A DNA stretch of 64,000 nucleotides from Penicillium oxalicum. Its lineage: Eukaryota; Ascomycota; Eurotiomycetes; Eurotiales; Aspergillaceae. Below the pieces are notes generated by a model that searched no databases, was not told where the DNA came from, and saw nothing but the letters and a program-made list of their open reading frames with translations. The translations under genes and the position numbers were made by a program. The stretch spans positions 2,170,001 to 2,234,000 of the forward strand of contig NC_064655.1 of assembly GCF_001723175.1 (NCBI RefSeq), read 5' to 3'. Positions 24,001 to 35,457 of this stretch are shown here, piece by piece (position 1 is the first letter of the stretch; each line of letters begins with the position of its first letter).

Positions 24001-27000
24001 ATCCGGTAGTTCATCTTCCGATGGAAGGGAGTTTCCTCACTGCTGGTTTGCACGTCTCCAATTGCCTTCAACTGCCAGTCTTGGACATGCATAACAAGGG
24101 AGCGTCCGCCGTCCGCGTTTTGCTGGAAGGCATAGGTGTTTCCTGAGGCTGAGCGAGGTCCTTCCGGATTTAACTCAAGAGCGACTAGTAGTTCATCTGC
24201 TGGAGTGGAAGTGATGTCCGCAGATACCACAATATCACCAAAGAATGTCGCCATAAGTGGCGCATTGCTACATTCTCTCTTGAAGATAACCACGGCAAGG
24301 TGATTCAGGGCATCAAATAAGGACGGATGAATAACGTGAGGCTGCATGAATTGGCGAGGCATGAAAGATGGCACATCCGGAACAACAACCTTGGCCCAAC
24401 CCTGATGATTACCAAGTTGCATCTCAGTCATACAGGTGAATGTGGAACCAAAGTCATTTCCAGACTCGCGAAGAGTCTTGTAGAAATTTTCTGGATTGAC
24501 ATTCTCATCGAATTGAGAGGCTTCCCTGATGTTCTGGAATTTACGCTCGAACGACGAGACCAAGAAGTCTTCCTCGCGCGAGCCTTCAACCTCGTCAATC
24601 TTGGATTCCATCTCGACGGCGATTTGTCCTGAACAGTGCTCACTCCAGGAGCCGGAGCCCTCAGGAGAATATGAGAAGACTCTGAAAGCCTCCCACCGAC
24701 TACCATCACTGGTCTTCACACGGCTCAAAGTAAGCTGAACTTCAACGTCAGGAATGAAACTGTCGGGTCGTTGGTCAGGGACCATGATAGGCTTGGAAAG
24801 AATCACGTTCTTCAGATGGAATTTTGAGATTTTTCCTGGGGCTTTTCGGAGCTGGACAATCTGCTTCATTGCCTCGATTGCCATACAGAGATATCCCGTG
24901 CCAGGGAAAATCATGAACCCATCAACGACGTGATGCCTCAACCAGGGAAGAGCATCAACATTGAGATGGTAACGCCACCGTGGCTCATGAACTGTGCTCG
25001 CAACATCCAGCAGACCCAAGAGGTCATGGTATGGGAACTGGCGCAGTCGATGATCACGACTGAGCCGTGACTCGTACCAGTACGAGAGCGAGTGGTCCCA
25101 TGGGTACGGGCTCAAGTCTCCGATGGCTGTCCACCGCTTAGCCTTCTTCATCGCAAGGATCTGTTCAAATTGCACATTGCAGCCTGCCTCGAAAAGCTTT
25201 CCGACCAATTCCAGAACAGACTGAAGCGCATGCTTGCCACGAACAAGGGCTGAGGCATATGTGAATTTAAAAGACCGAACACTCAGCTTAGCCATGATTT
25301 GCCTGATGGGACCGGACAAAGCACTGTGAGGACCAATCTCAGCAAAGAAATTTGCCACGTTGCTTGACTGCTTTGAGCGGGCCATGTCCTCAGCCAGGAG
25401 CTGAAGGGCATCACTGAAGCGCACTTTCGAAACGAGATTCTCTGTCCAGTAAGACGGACCAAAATCGGTCACCTTCTTCCGTCCTGTCACAGATGAATAG
25501 AAAATCGCACCATTCTGTGGAGTGCCAGTGCCGATGTGCTTCAATGATTCAAGATACTGGTCGGCAATCTTCTTCATATGGTGAGAGTGGTATGCCGTGT
25601 CCACCTTCAGCTTTCTGTTGAAGACGGACTGGGCGTTTAAGATTTCGCTCAGCTCGTCGATTCCGGCCTCATCTCCAGAGATTGTCGTGCTGCTAGGGCT
25701 GTTCACACAGGCAACGGTCACGAGACCGTTTTTGACTTGTTTAACGAAGGGCTGGACGTCGGTCTCTCCCAATCCCACAGCCAACATAGATCCTTTGACG
25801 GAGTTTGCCTTCTTGGCTGCGGTTGAGCACAGTCCTCGCCGGAAAGCACTATCAAATCAGCTAGTTAGCACATGTCCAGGGATAATCAGTCAGGATCGCA
25901 ACTCTTACATTTCAATTGCAGCCTCGTGGGTCAAAGCACCGGCAGCATAGGCTGCTCCAATTTCTCCCGAACTGTGGCCGCAGACATATTGAGGAACAAC
26001 GCCAAAGGTTGCGAGCAGATCAACCATCGCGACCTGAATGGCTGTCGTCAGGGGCTGAGAAAGCTCGCTGTCGCTCACTCTGGAAGATTGTTCGTCTTTC
26101 AGGAGTTCCTCGACCAGGCTCCATTCGGCACCATAAGACTGAATCAATTTGTCCGAGCGAACAATTGAGTCCCGGAATACAGATTGGGAAGTGATGAGCT
26201 CTTTGCCCATGGCGAACCATTGCGCACCCTGTCCGGTGAAAACGAAGGCGACGGAGACAGAGTGTGGAAGCTTTGAAATGCGGACATTCTTTGGCTCAAG
26301 AGCAGCGATGAGCTCGTCGGAAGTAGATGCTACGACACTGAGCCGGAGCGGCAACAGTGATCGCCGCACGTTGAGAGTATAGGCAAGGTCGCTCAGAATA
26401 TCCTCGTCCGCATTCTTTTCCTGTATCCAATTCTGTACGTTCTTGGCAGCCTCAAGAAGTGACTTCTCAGAGGTAGCGCTCAGGACAAAGATTTGGGGAT
26501 CGGCTTGAGTTGAATGGCCATTCAACTGGCTCTTCTCACTACTTTCAGCAGAAGTGCCATTGACTTGTAGGTTTTCATCGCTCTTGATCATGATCTCGCT
26601 GTTGGGCTTTTCACCTTCAACTGCGGCGTCAGGGACCTGTGTGGGAGCTGGCTCAAGAATCACATGTGCGTTGGTGCCACCATATCCAAAGCTGTTCAAA
26701 GAGACTCGACCAGGCCCAGGCTGCTCAGGCTGGGGTAGTGGAGTCAATTCAACGGGAATCTGCACAAAATCAGCTTTAGCTAAATCCCGACCACATCGCA
26801 GGGAATTTTTTGTTTTCGATTTACCTTGATCTTGCGCTCATCAAGCTTGAGGCTTGGCTTTGGTGTCTCGAGGTCAATATTCGGAGGAATCATTCCTTTC
26901 TTGACAATCATGATACCCTTGATCAAGCCGGCAATACCACTGGAGGCTTCCAGATGGCCAATGTTAGATTTGACTGATCCGACATAGATGTCTGATTTTC

Positions 27001-28304
27001 GCTCCGTGTCTTCGCAGAACACCTGATTAATAGAGGAGATTTCCGCGTTATCACCTGCATTCGCACTTTGGTTAGTGACGATGATACTTCACATTGATTG
27101 CCTGGTGATGATCAGTGGGTGATTTTCTGACTTACCTGCTTGGGTTCCCTGCGGCGGTAGTTAGCATCAGCCAGATTCTTGAGTCTCTCCAGCTGTGGAT
27201 TTTTTTTACTTACGGTACCGTGGGCTTCAACGTAGACTGTACTCCGAGGGTCCACGCCAGCAGAGGAATATACTAATTTCATGAGAGCTGCTTGTGCGTC
27301 GGGGTTGGGTAGTGAGATTCCTGCGGTCTTGCCGTCTTGATTAAGTCCAGAGTTGCGAATGACAGCGTGAATCGGGTCGCCAGCCGCAATGGCGTCGTCG
27401 AGGCGCTTGAGCACTATCGTGCCCACGCCTTCACCTCTCGCATAACCCGAGCCACGGCTGTCAAAGACAAAGCATCGACCATGTGGATTGACCATGCTAA
27501 TAATTCTCAGTAAGATTTGACTTCCATAGTTACCAGAGATTTGAGACTTTTCGCAAAACTCACCCCACTGTACTCATGGCGATAGCCTGGTCCGGATGAA
27601 GAAGAAGCTGGGTTCCTCCAACGATCGCCATGTTTGATTCACCAGTGCGTAGATTCTGACAAGCTTGGTGAAGTGCAACCATACTTCCGGACTTGATTGT
27701 TCCAAAGCAAGTCAGTCTCTGAAAATCGTGCTTTGGAGAGTAACTTTTCATTTTCCATGTAGTCAAAACTTACACATCCTGTATCAACTGTGACGGAGGC
27801 ACCTTTGAGATCGAACAAATATGAAATGCGATTTGAGACAACTGCCTCGCCTGTTCCTGTGATATGCAGTTTTGTGATTTGGGGGAGGTCCTTGAACCCC
27901 ATGCGATCATAGTCTCGGGCATAAAGTCCGACGTAGACACAAGTGTTGGAGCCCTTGAGGCTCTCTAGAGAAACACCGGCATTTTCTAGCGCTTCATATG
28001 TTGTTTCAAGCAAGATGCGCTGTTGAGGATCCATAGCATGGGCTTCGTAAGATGCTATATTGAAGAATTTCGCGTCAAATGCACCAATGTCCTGCTGGAG
28101 GAAATAGCCACTCTTCGAGTTCAGTGCTTCCTTGGCTTCATTGTGTGGATGGTAAAATGACTTCCAGTTCCAACGCTCTGCAGGAACTTCACCCCATCCA
28201 CTGCGGCCCTCGGCCAGCATCTCCCACAATTTCTCGGGGCTGCTGGCTCCTCCAGGGAGTCGACAGCCCATGCCAATGACGGCAATTGGAGCAATTTCGG
28301 ACAT
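18032..28304 (-). CDS. Highly reducing type I polyketide synthase with C-terminal carnitine-acyltransferase domain
   Basis: Iterative highly reducing PKS of about 3,200 residues. Domain order: KS (28304 to about 26700; DTGC-SGS, VEAHGT, KSNIGHLE), MAT (GHSSGE at about 25960), DH (HHVVDG at about 24930), C-methyltransferase (ILFLGAGTEECT, about 23450), ER (HAASGGVGQAA, about 21780), KR (VVAGGLGDLG, about 21160; QANYSAGN), ACP (FGLDSL, about 20160) and a carnitine/choline acyltransferase-like domain (about 19930-18032) with catalytic-type His in VEHSMIDGLT. The last domain probably releases the chain onto a hydroxyl acceptor and not by hydrolysis, as known for fungal PKS-cAT enzymes. Introns include 27773-27692, 27213-27149, 27135-27055, 23058-23008, 19234-19184 and 18206-18135. 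The frame appears to stop at 18203, but a spliced final exon (18134-18032) continues it to an LIGSK end. All catalytic motifs look intact. The start at 28304 gives the usual N-terminal PIAVIGMGCRLPGG. Confidence 0.94.
27136..27148 (-). other. 13-nt micro-exon in the KS domain
   Basis: Between introns 27213-27149 and 27135-27055 only 13 bases remain as exon. They supply the codons after VEAHGT so that the KS reads AHGT-GTQAG-DNAEIS, the conserved ketosynthase text. Both flanks have GTAAGT donors and CAG acceptors. Skipping it would shift the frame. Confidence 0.85.
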
Positions 28305-29457
28305 GATGGGTCTGTGGTCTGTATGTGATCTCGGGAGAAAGAACTATAGCGGGAAATATGGGGGAAGGAAAGAAGGGCTAGACCACGATCTCCTTATTTC
28401 GACAGATCAGTGAAGAATGTCGTGATAGAAAAACCCCTGCTCGAATGCCAGAAGATGGAACCTATATAGACCACCGGCCCTCGATCTCCTCATGATCTGG
28501 TAAAAATGGGGGCCAGATTCGTTGACCCTAGAAACAAACAAACAGCTCATCTCTCGAATCTGAGCTACGATGATTGACAATCCACTTTTGCGGTGCACAA
28601 AGCGCCTTCGACTGACTATTGCCCACACAGGTCTGAACTATTCCATCTCCGTGATGAATCTTGCTCTAAATTGACGCCCCCGAAGTTTCCTCATTCTGAC
28701 AAAGGTCAGAGCTCTTGGTGCATGTGGACACTTCTACACTCCGATATAGTGAAACAAGGAAACCCGACTTGCTTCGCCACTGATAAGGCGGAGTGCCTTC
28801 CGTATAGATTCGAGACAAACGGATGAACACGCGGGCTGATGTTACTATTCTGTAGTGATGCGGCTTCATTACTCCAGCTTATCGTCAAAAGGAATGGCGA
28901 TGTTTACATAAGACCTAGTCTCGAAGAAGACTAGACGGAGCCCACATGGTCGCGGCCTGCATGATGGCGCGTGCTCTAAGTTAAGGCGAGACACAAGCCA
29001 GCGTACGCTATCTCTTTAGCGCTGATGCGGAGATTTGGAGAAGTCGGGCAACGGCTTTTTTCGCGAGCGGGGAAGCTCCACGATATGGATGTTGATTGTC
29101 CACTTTGACTCGCCAATTCACTCGAGCTAACATGCTTCGGTTTTGTTGAATGTCCGGACGGCAAGCGAGGATAAAAAAAAAAAGCTCTGCCACAAGATTG
29201 TCTCGGGCAATAGTAGCGCAGCTCAACGTGAACATTGTGAGGGTATATTTAGGTAATTTAGGAATTTACAGTGAGGTGAAGTTGTAATTGCCGAAGCTAG
29301 GTTATAGGTGCTAGGATGCGTTGGGGGGGAAAAGTCAGATCATTGGAGTACAACTGTGCATTTTCCAGCACAAATATTTGTGTAGATAGGTTCTGTATGA
29401 GAGTTTTCAGTTTCCCAAAGATGAGAATCACTCCCATAGCATAGTCAATTCAGAAAC
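28305..29457. promoter_or_regulatory. PKS upstream region
   Basis: About 1.15 kb between the PKS start and the stop of the RTA1-like gene. A TATA-like element (TATATAGG on the minus strand) lies at 28462-28469, about 160 nt before the PKS ATG. The rest holds the PKS promoter and the RTA1-like 3' UTR; no supported gene was seen. Confidence 0.6.
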
Positions 29458-30469
29458 TCAGCGCTTGTCATTGTAAGAAACCGAGTGGGTGGTGATGTCC
29501 TGCATCATGGACTCGTTGCTGTCGTTTTTCTTGCCCCAGCGGAATGATGCCTCCTCCCAAACTCCATCAAAGGCAGGACCAGGATGGAAGATGGCCAGGA
29601 TGATGCATGCAAGCAAGACCATTGCGCCATCCAAGACCATGAAAAGAACCTCGTCCTGGGCCAGCTTGCCTCGGAACCCGCCCGACAGTTCTGCTACTCG
29701 GTATACGGCTCGAATGAATAGCAGAATGGTCGCCGCCGCGAGGCCGTACAGGAACCGCTTGAATCGTGGAGAATCGCGAAGCGTGGCATACTCGGGATTT
29801 AGACGGCTGTGACTCTTTCGGACTCTCAAAAAGTATTCAAAGCACAAAGCAACAAAGACCACCAGGCTGACCACTTGGACAACCAGTCCAGCAACCATAA
29901 TATGAGTGCCTTGATCGATCTATGAAATGTCGTACTTGCGTTAGTCGTCACCGTTTTCTTCTAGACTCACGCAAAGATTCCGGGGGGGAAGAAATGCGAA
30001 CCTTCCATTGCTTCACCGCGACTGCCGCCATGCCTCCTCCCACAGCAATCACCACCAACGCAATGAAATCAAATCCGCTGAACAGAAGGGTGTAGGTTCG
30101 TGGTCGAATCCGGCTGATTCCCTCTCCAAACACCACCACGATCCGAGCAAGCGTCAAGTAGATTGCGGCCGCGGTAAAGCAGGGCGCGATTGTCGCGCAG
30201 ATGAGGTATATGAGAAATGCATTTTCGCTGAACGGATTGTTATGTAAAAGGATACGGCCAACATATCCTATGACCTCGCCCACCAAGCCCATCACAAAGC
30301 AAAAGGTGAACAGCTTGACCTTGTGGGTAATCCCCAGATAAATCGCCGGGGCAGCCAGCAGGCCAAAGGCTGCTGCCATGAACGCATTGCCGCCCACAGA
30401 AGGCTGATAGTGGACGTAGCCCCATTCTATGGGGCAATTTTTGAGCGTACAAACAAGTGGAACTGCCAT
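29458..30469 (-). CDS. RTA1-like seven-helix membrane protein
   Basis: Member of the fungal RTA1 family (lipid-translocating exporter-like, seven transmembrane helices; relatives confer resistance to toxic sterols or other compounds). Two exons, 30469-30002 and 29919-29458, give 309 residues in frame; the donor (GTTCGC) is the only one near that keeps the frame, so the junction is less certain than others. The start at MAVPLVCTLKNC matches the family layout, in which a short outer N-terminus precedes helix 1. Family landmarks are YQPSVGGNAFMAAAFG, the CATIAPCFTAAAIYLTLARI block, and RAVYRVAELSGGF, followed by a cytoplasmic tail. It sits between the PKS and the sulfotransferase-like gene, so a self-protection or transport role for the cluster product is plausible but unproven. 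Confidence 0.9.
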
Positions 30470-31341
30470 GGTCGTCGATCGTTCTCGAGATAGAGATTCG
30501 AAATTTCCCCGTGGAGAAGTCCACTGCAAGGAATTAACCGTAGGAGGGGGTGGGGGAAGAGCGTGCGTGCTAATCAAAGATCGTGACAGACACAGCACCC
30601 ACTTTTTCACAGGATGAAAGTCTTCCTTTAGATCCTCACGAAACTGAGCTCTTGCTTCCACCACCAATATCCCAGTCCATATCCATGTCCTGGTCGACCC
30701 AGCTACTGCAGCACGGTGGTCGCCTGAAGGGACTCAACCCTAGTCGGTCGCTTGGACCTTTCGCCCTTTGCGGCCTTTGAGATTCGCCATCAGATAACTA
30801 GCGCCCCAAGAGTGGCGCCAGGGATCCCCAATCCATCACGGGCTGGACGGGCCATTTCCGATCTTGCGAGCATCCATGTCTAGTGGTGGGACATTTCCCC
30901 AAATCGCCGGGGTCTTAGCCTCCTGCGTGTCAGCAAAGCCAAGTTCTGGGAGACCAGGGGGGGCGGGACAGAGAAGGGAATAGCGACAGACTGGACAAGA
31001 TTATCCAGAAACGCACGACCTTTCCAGACATCAATGGTTCTCACCAACTAATCAATCAGTGCACTTTGAGGCAGTGGGTCACTTGAAGGGGAAAGCGACA
31101 CGAATCAATCTCCTTCTTAGTAGCGGGGCTTTTTACTCCAAGACCGAGTCCCCCATAGATAGCCCAGACTAGTCAATTCCGTGGCACAATTGTCCTCTGG
31201 GCAACCCATGTCTGTATGCATACGAAATGGAATAAGATTACTGAGACTCCTTGCCGTTATTTGAGAGGGGTCGGATGATCCAGCTCAGGTGCGACTCCTC
31301 TCAACATTTGTTGCGATCAAGAGGCATAGTTCATTTCAGTC
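30470..31341. promoter_or_regulatory. Divergent promoter region between RTA1-like and sulfotransferase-like genes
   Basis: About 0.9 kb between two diverging ATGs, so both promoters must be here. No supported reading frame and no recognisable regulatory site were found. Confidence 0.55.
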
Positions 31342-32296
31342 ATGGAAGAGTCCACAGAACAAAAACGATGGAGAGATCCATTTGCAGGCGAGCCTCCTAG
31401 CGATCCAAGCCGAACACTGCAGGTGATTGGGGCTGGATTGCCTCGCACAGGCACCATCTCCCTTACCCTTGCGTTGACATGGGCGCTGCATGGCGATGTG
31501 TGCCACGGAGGCTCTGCTTGTCTCCGTGGAAAAGAGCGTACGCATCCAACCCCCCTCTTCCCCCCTATTGAAGCAGGACACCTTGAATTGAACTGGGATT
31601 CTTCCCTAATAGACATCATCAAAGGATGGACCAAGGCATTGGATCCTCCCAAGGGTACTCCGCAAGAAGAGGTCGACAAGACCCTCAAAGATCTACTTGC
31701 AGGCTACGTCGCAACGACCGATGCGCCGGCCATCTTTTTCGTCGAAGAATTAGTGCGGCTCTATCCCGACGCAAAGGTTGTGTGTACGACTCGTGAGCCC
31801 ACCCGGTGGTGGGAAAGCTACCAGGAGCTCATCAACACCCTGGACAATCCTCTATTCATCTTGCTTCAATTGGTGCAACCGACGCTACGGTATTCGCTCG
31901 CTTGGAAGCTGGCCATCTTGAAGCGCAGGCGACAGATTTACCCTGCCGAGTTTGAGCCTCTGGGTCCTCGTAAGTGGCAACGCTCTGTCCACGCGTTCAT
32001 CATGCGAGGGTTCTAACGAAACAGATTTCATGGAGATTCATTCAGACTACCTCAAGCGAGTGGTTCCCCAAGACCGATTGCTGTTCTTCAATATGAAGGA
32101 TGGCTGGGAGCCACTGTGCAAATTTTTGGACGTGCCTATCCCTGACAAGCCATTCCCTCAGGTCCATGATCGGGCCTCCATGAAGTCCAGCTGGGCGCCA
32201 TATTGGTGGAAAGGAGCCGCGATCTGGCTCACGATTCTGGCTGCCGGCTACGGATTGAGTCAGGCCGTCTCCTACGCGAGAGTCCGGATGCATTAG
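31342..32296 (+). CDS. P-loop sulfotransferase-like protein with C-terminal membrane anchor
   Basis: Resembles the fungal Sulfotransfer_4-type P-loop family. The cofactor loop is GAGLPRTGTISL near residue 30, equivalent to the 5' phosphosulfate loop of PAPS enzymes. VVCTTREPTRWWESYQ resembles the 3' phosphate-binding region, and the C-terminal part carries FFNMKDGWEPLCKFLDVPIP. A hydrophobic helix near the end (AAIWLTILAAGYGLSQAV) suggests a membrane tail. An intron at 31970-32024 is clear. A second, 31538-31612 (75 nt, no stop), probably also exists because it removes sequence foreign to the family; the protein is 274 residues with it spliced and 299 without. Whether this subfamily truly transfers sulfate is not established. 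It diverges from the RTA1-like gene and may tailor the cluster product. Confidence 0.8.
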
Positions 32297-32743
32297 TTGA
32301 CCACCACATGTCATTGTTGAAATGTTTGGCCTGTCGCTGCACCGGTGATGATTAGACCGGAGAATGCAAGCGGAATAGTGTAATGCATTTGCCAGAAACG
32401 GACGGGTCTCCTCCCAAATAAGACTCTCCTCACGCTAGATGCTTTTCTCTTTTTTTTTTCAGACCGTTGGGCTTGCACTTGGCGAGTCTCTTCGTTCAAG
32501 GCTGCTGAAATTTCAGGTTCCCCCCTCCCCTAAGTTCTATCCCCAATTCAAACGATCCCTATCATCGCGGGATTCTGAATCACCAGACGATCATGCAGCG
32601 CTAGCATTAAGCCCAGACCCGTCGACTTTGGGGGCTCAAAAAGTAAGCGCTAAGAGGACTCTCTGACCCTCTCGGCTCTCCCTTCTCGGCTCCGTCTCGT
32701 TTGGGGAATCGTCCTCTCCACCTCGACGAAGAATCGATCAAGG
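32297..32743. other. Convergent spacer
   Basis: Some 450 bases between the stops of the sulfotransferase-like and DHA2 transporter genes. It should hold both 3' UTRs; nothing else was recognised. Confidence 0.6.
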
Positions 32744-34859
32744 TTATGGCGGCCCGCCCTCCGGAGGATTATTGGCTCTGGCAGTCTGGGCACCGATCTC
32801 TGTCCCCGGAGCAGGAACTCTGTCATCCTCAATCTGGCGTCTCTCCATCCCCAGGCTGACCAGCGCCGCCAGAGCAGTCGCTCCGACTGGCAGGAGGAAA
32901 GCGCGAGTGATGGCGGTGTTCAACGCGTCCTTGACCGATAGGACCACCGAGGGCTCAATCGACTCGCTTGACCATAAGCCTTCGAGGACCCCTGAGCGGA
33001 TCATCCACCCCGGATCAATCCCGGCAATATTTCCCAGGCGACTGGTCAGCGTGTTCAGGAAGATGCTCTGCGCCACGCTGATGCCCACCGACCCACCGAG
33101 CTGGCGGAAGAAGACTTCGAGCGCACAGACGGTGGGCATGTCGACTGCCGGGGTGACCACTTGCACTGCGATAAAAGTGACTTGGATGGCGGTGCCGAAG
33201 CCTGCGCCCGCCAGGATCTGAGTGCCCAGCCATCGGCCAACGGTGCTATCCGCATTTAGCGTGGTGTACATTGCACTCCCCGCGACGTAGACAACTGCTC
33301 CGGCCCACATGAATGGCACATAATGTCCCGTGGCGGTCATGGTGAATCCCGCCAGCAAAACGGCGACCGTACTGGCGATGGTAAAAGGCAACATGTTAAC
33401 TCCAGATATGGTCGCATCAGTGCCTTTGACGCCTTGAAACCAAATGGGTAGCAGATAGGCGTGCGTAACAACAGCCACGCCGTATAGTCCGGAGAAGATG
33501 CCACAGATCGCCACTGTTCGTTGATACAGCAGTCGAAGTGGAATCGTTGCCCTGTTCAATCAAAAATCATCAGTTGTTTTTTCCCGCCTTTTTTTTTTTC
33601 TTTTTTTTCGGTTGATTTTGGGGGGGGGGGCCTCTCAATCGACACCAATCAGTCGTACCTTTCCTTTCGATAGGCCTGGAGACCAATAAAAGCCACACAG
33701 AGGACTCCGAATCCTACCAAGCAACCCCAAACGCGAGGCGCCGACCAGGGCTGCGTGGAGCCGCCCCATTGTAGCCCCAGAAATAAACAGACTAGACTCG
33801 CTGCGAGTACGGCCGCGCTTGCCAGATCGAGGCGACTCACCTTCTCCTGGAGTGGCAGATTAGCCATTTTGCCGGGCTTTGGCCGGAGATAGAAGACCAC
33901 AATCACAGCCGCAATGAACCCAAAGGCTATACTCCCGGTCACCCCTCCCATTGTGTTATTGGGTCTCTTTTAGCCATCGTTTTCGCTTTCCTTTCTGAGG
34001 GAGATAGAGAAGGGGGAAGGAGGGGGCCACTTGGACTCACGCAAGTTGATCCAGAAACAGAATCGCCAAGTCAATCGTGAATCTGTGAGCAGTCCACCGA
34101 CAGTTGGTCCCGCCAGTGTCGCGACTGAAAAAAGGCCGGTCATAATGGCCATGCCTCGGGGCCGACTCCGGAGTGGAACCACCTGGCCAAAAATGGCCAG
34201 ATTTCCAGTGAGCATCCCTGCTGCTGCTGCGCCTGCGATGCCGCGGCCGAGTATAAGAACGGGAGAGTTTGGTGCCACGGCGCAGACGATCGACCCCACT
34301 TCAAACAGAAGCAGTGAAAGCAAAAAGGTGACTTTGGCTTCAAAGTAGATGTAGACGCGCCCAAAGGTGGGCTGCAGGGCCATCTGCGCCAGGAGATAGG
34401 CACTAGCATACCAGCCGATATCGTCGACCGAATTGAAGTCGCTGGTGATTCGAGGAATGGCGGTTGCTTTGCATTGATCAGTTCCAGACCTTTTCCCCTG
34501 GTGGTTGTGCTGGAGAGTGATATCGAATCGGAGTATGACTCGGACAACTCACCAAGAATACTGCCATCGATGGTTAACATGATACCCGCCATTGTAAAGG
34601 CAGTCGAGATGATGTATAAACGAGCACCATAGATGTAATTCTGGGCCTCATCTTCTCCATCTGTTGGAGCCGGCTCGTGATGTCTCTCTGGATCTTCCAC
34701 TGCTTCTTTCTCCGAGAGACCAGGCTCGACATGTTTGACTTGATGGATCGATGCTGGTTTCTGGCCGTCACCAATCTTCTCATCCCTAGAATTGCGTCAG
34801 AACAAAAGGAATCCACATCTTTTTTGAAGCGTAGAACCAGACAAACTCTTCGGGACCAT
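32744..34859 (-). CDS. DHA2-type MFS drug/toxin exporter (14-helix)
   Basis: Proton-coupled multidrug exporter of the 14-spanner DHA2 family common in fungal metabolite clusters. Coding pieces join as an N-terminal cytoplasmic tail (SEKEAVEDPERHHEP), helix 1 with the family motif LTIDGSILATAIPRIT, then FNSVDDIGWYASAYLLAQMA, FEVGSIVCAVAPNS, GRGIAGAAAAG, and motif C LAGPTVGGLLTD with WRFCFWINL. After two more introns come QWGG, LPIWFQGVKGTDATISGVNMLP and RQLGGSVGISVAQSIF. The stop at 32744 follows an acidic Pro-rich tail. The very first exon is uncertain: I place the start at 34859 (MVPKSL) joined by a weak donor; the region from 34756 down is secure. It lies beside the acyltransferase gene, head to head, consistent with co-regulated export. 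Confidence 0.87.
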
Positions 34860-35457
34860 GATCCTGCTGGGTGATATCCTTCATCGAGACAACAAATGTT
34901 TGAACGGATGAGCGATGAATCCCAACCCAAAGTTTTCAAACAAAAAACAAAAATGATCAATTTCATAGAGCCCCGCGAAACTCTTCACTGATATCGGAAA
35001 CCCTTACATTGGCCGATCACATCGACTGAGAACAGTATAGTCCCTCCATCGGACTAGGGCTGACTGGCTTCTCACTCGCATTTGCTCGCATGGTGAACTA
35101 GGCCCTCCTCTCCCCGCGCCCATGTCTTATTGCCGAACGCCAAGACTGGTTTCCCTTCTCCGTGCCATATCAAGGTAATCCTTTCTATTTTGAGGGGGGA
35201 GGAGGAGAAGGATCTGGAGAGTCAATCTTGAATTGCTGGCAAAGCGATAAGCCGAAATGGTCCACTTGGTTGGGGCTCGGCCGTAGGGCCGCGCATGCGA
35301 GAAAGAAATCAAATCAGATCAGATCACCACTGCTGCTGCCGTGGACAGGGGCAGAGGATTGGTGTGTGTCTTTTCATAAACAAAATGCGCTGACATGCAG
35401 CCCACCGTTTGGCAGTAGCAACATCAACTTGAAGCAGTTCAAAGAAGATTCAAGAAC
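34860..35457. promoter_or_regulatory. Divergent promoter region between DHA2 transporter and acyltransferase
   Basis: About 600 bases between two head-to-head genes; it should contain both promoters. No supported gene and no recognisable site were identified. Confidence 0.55.
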
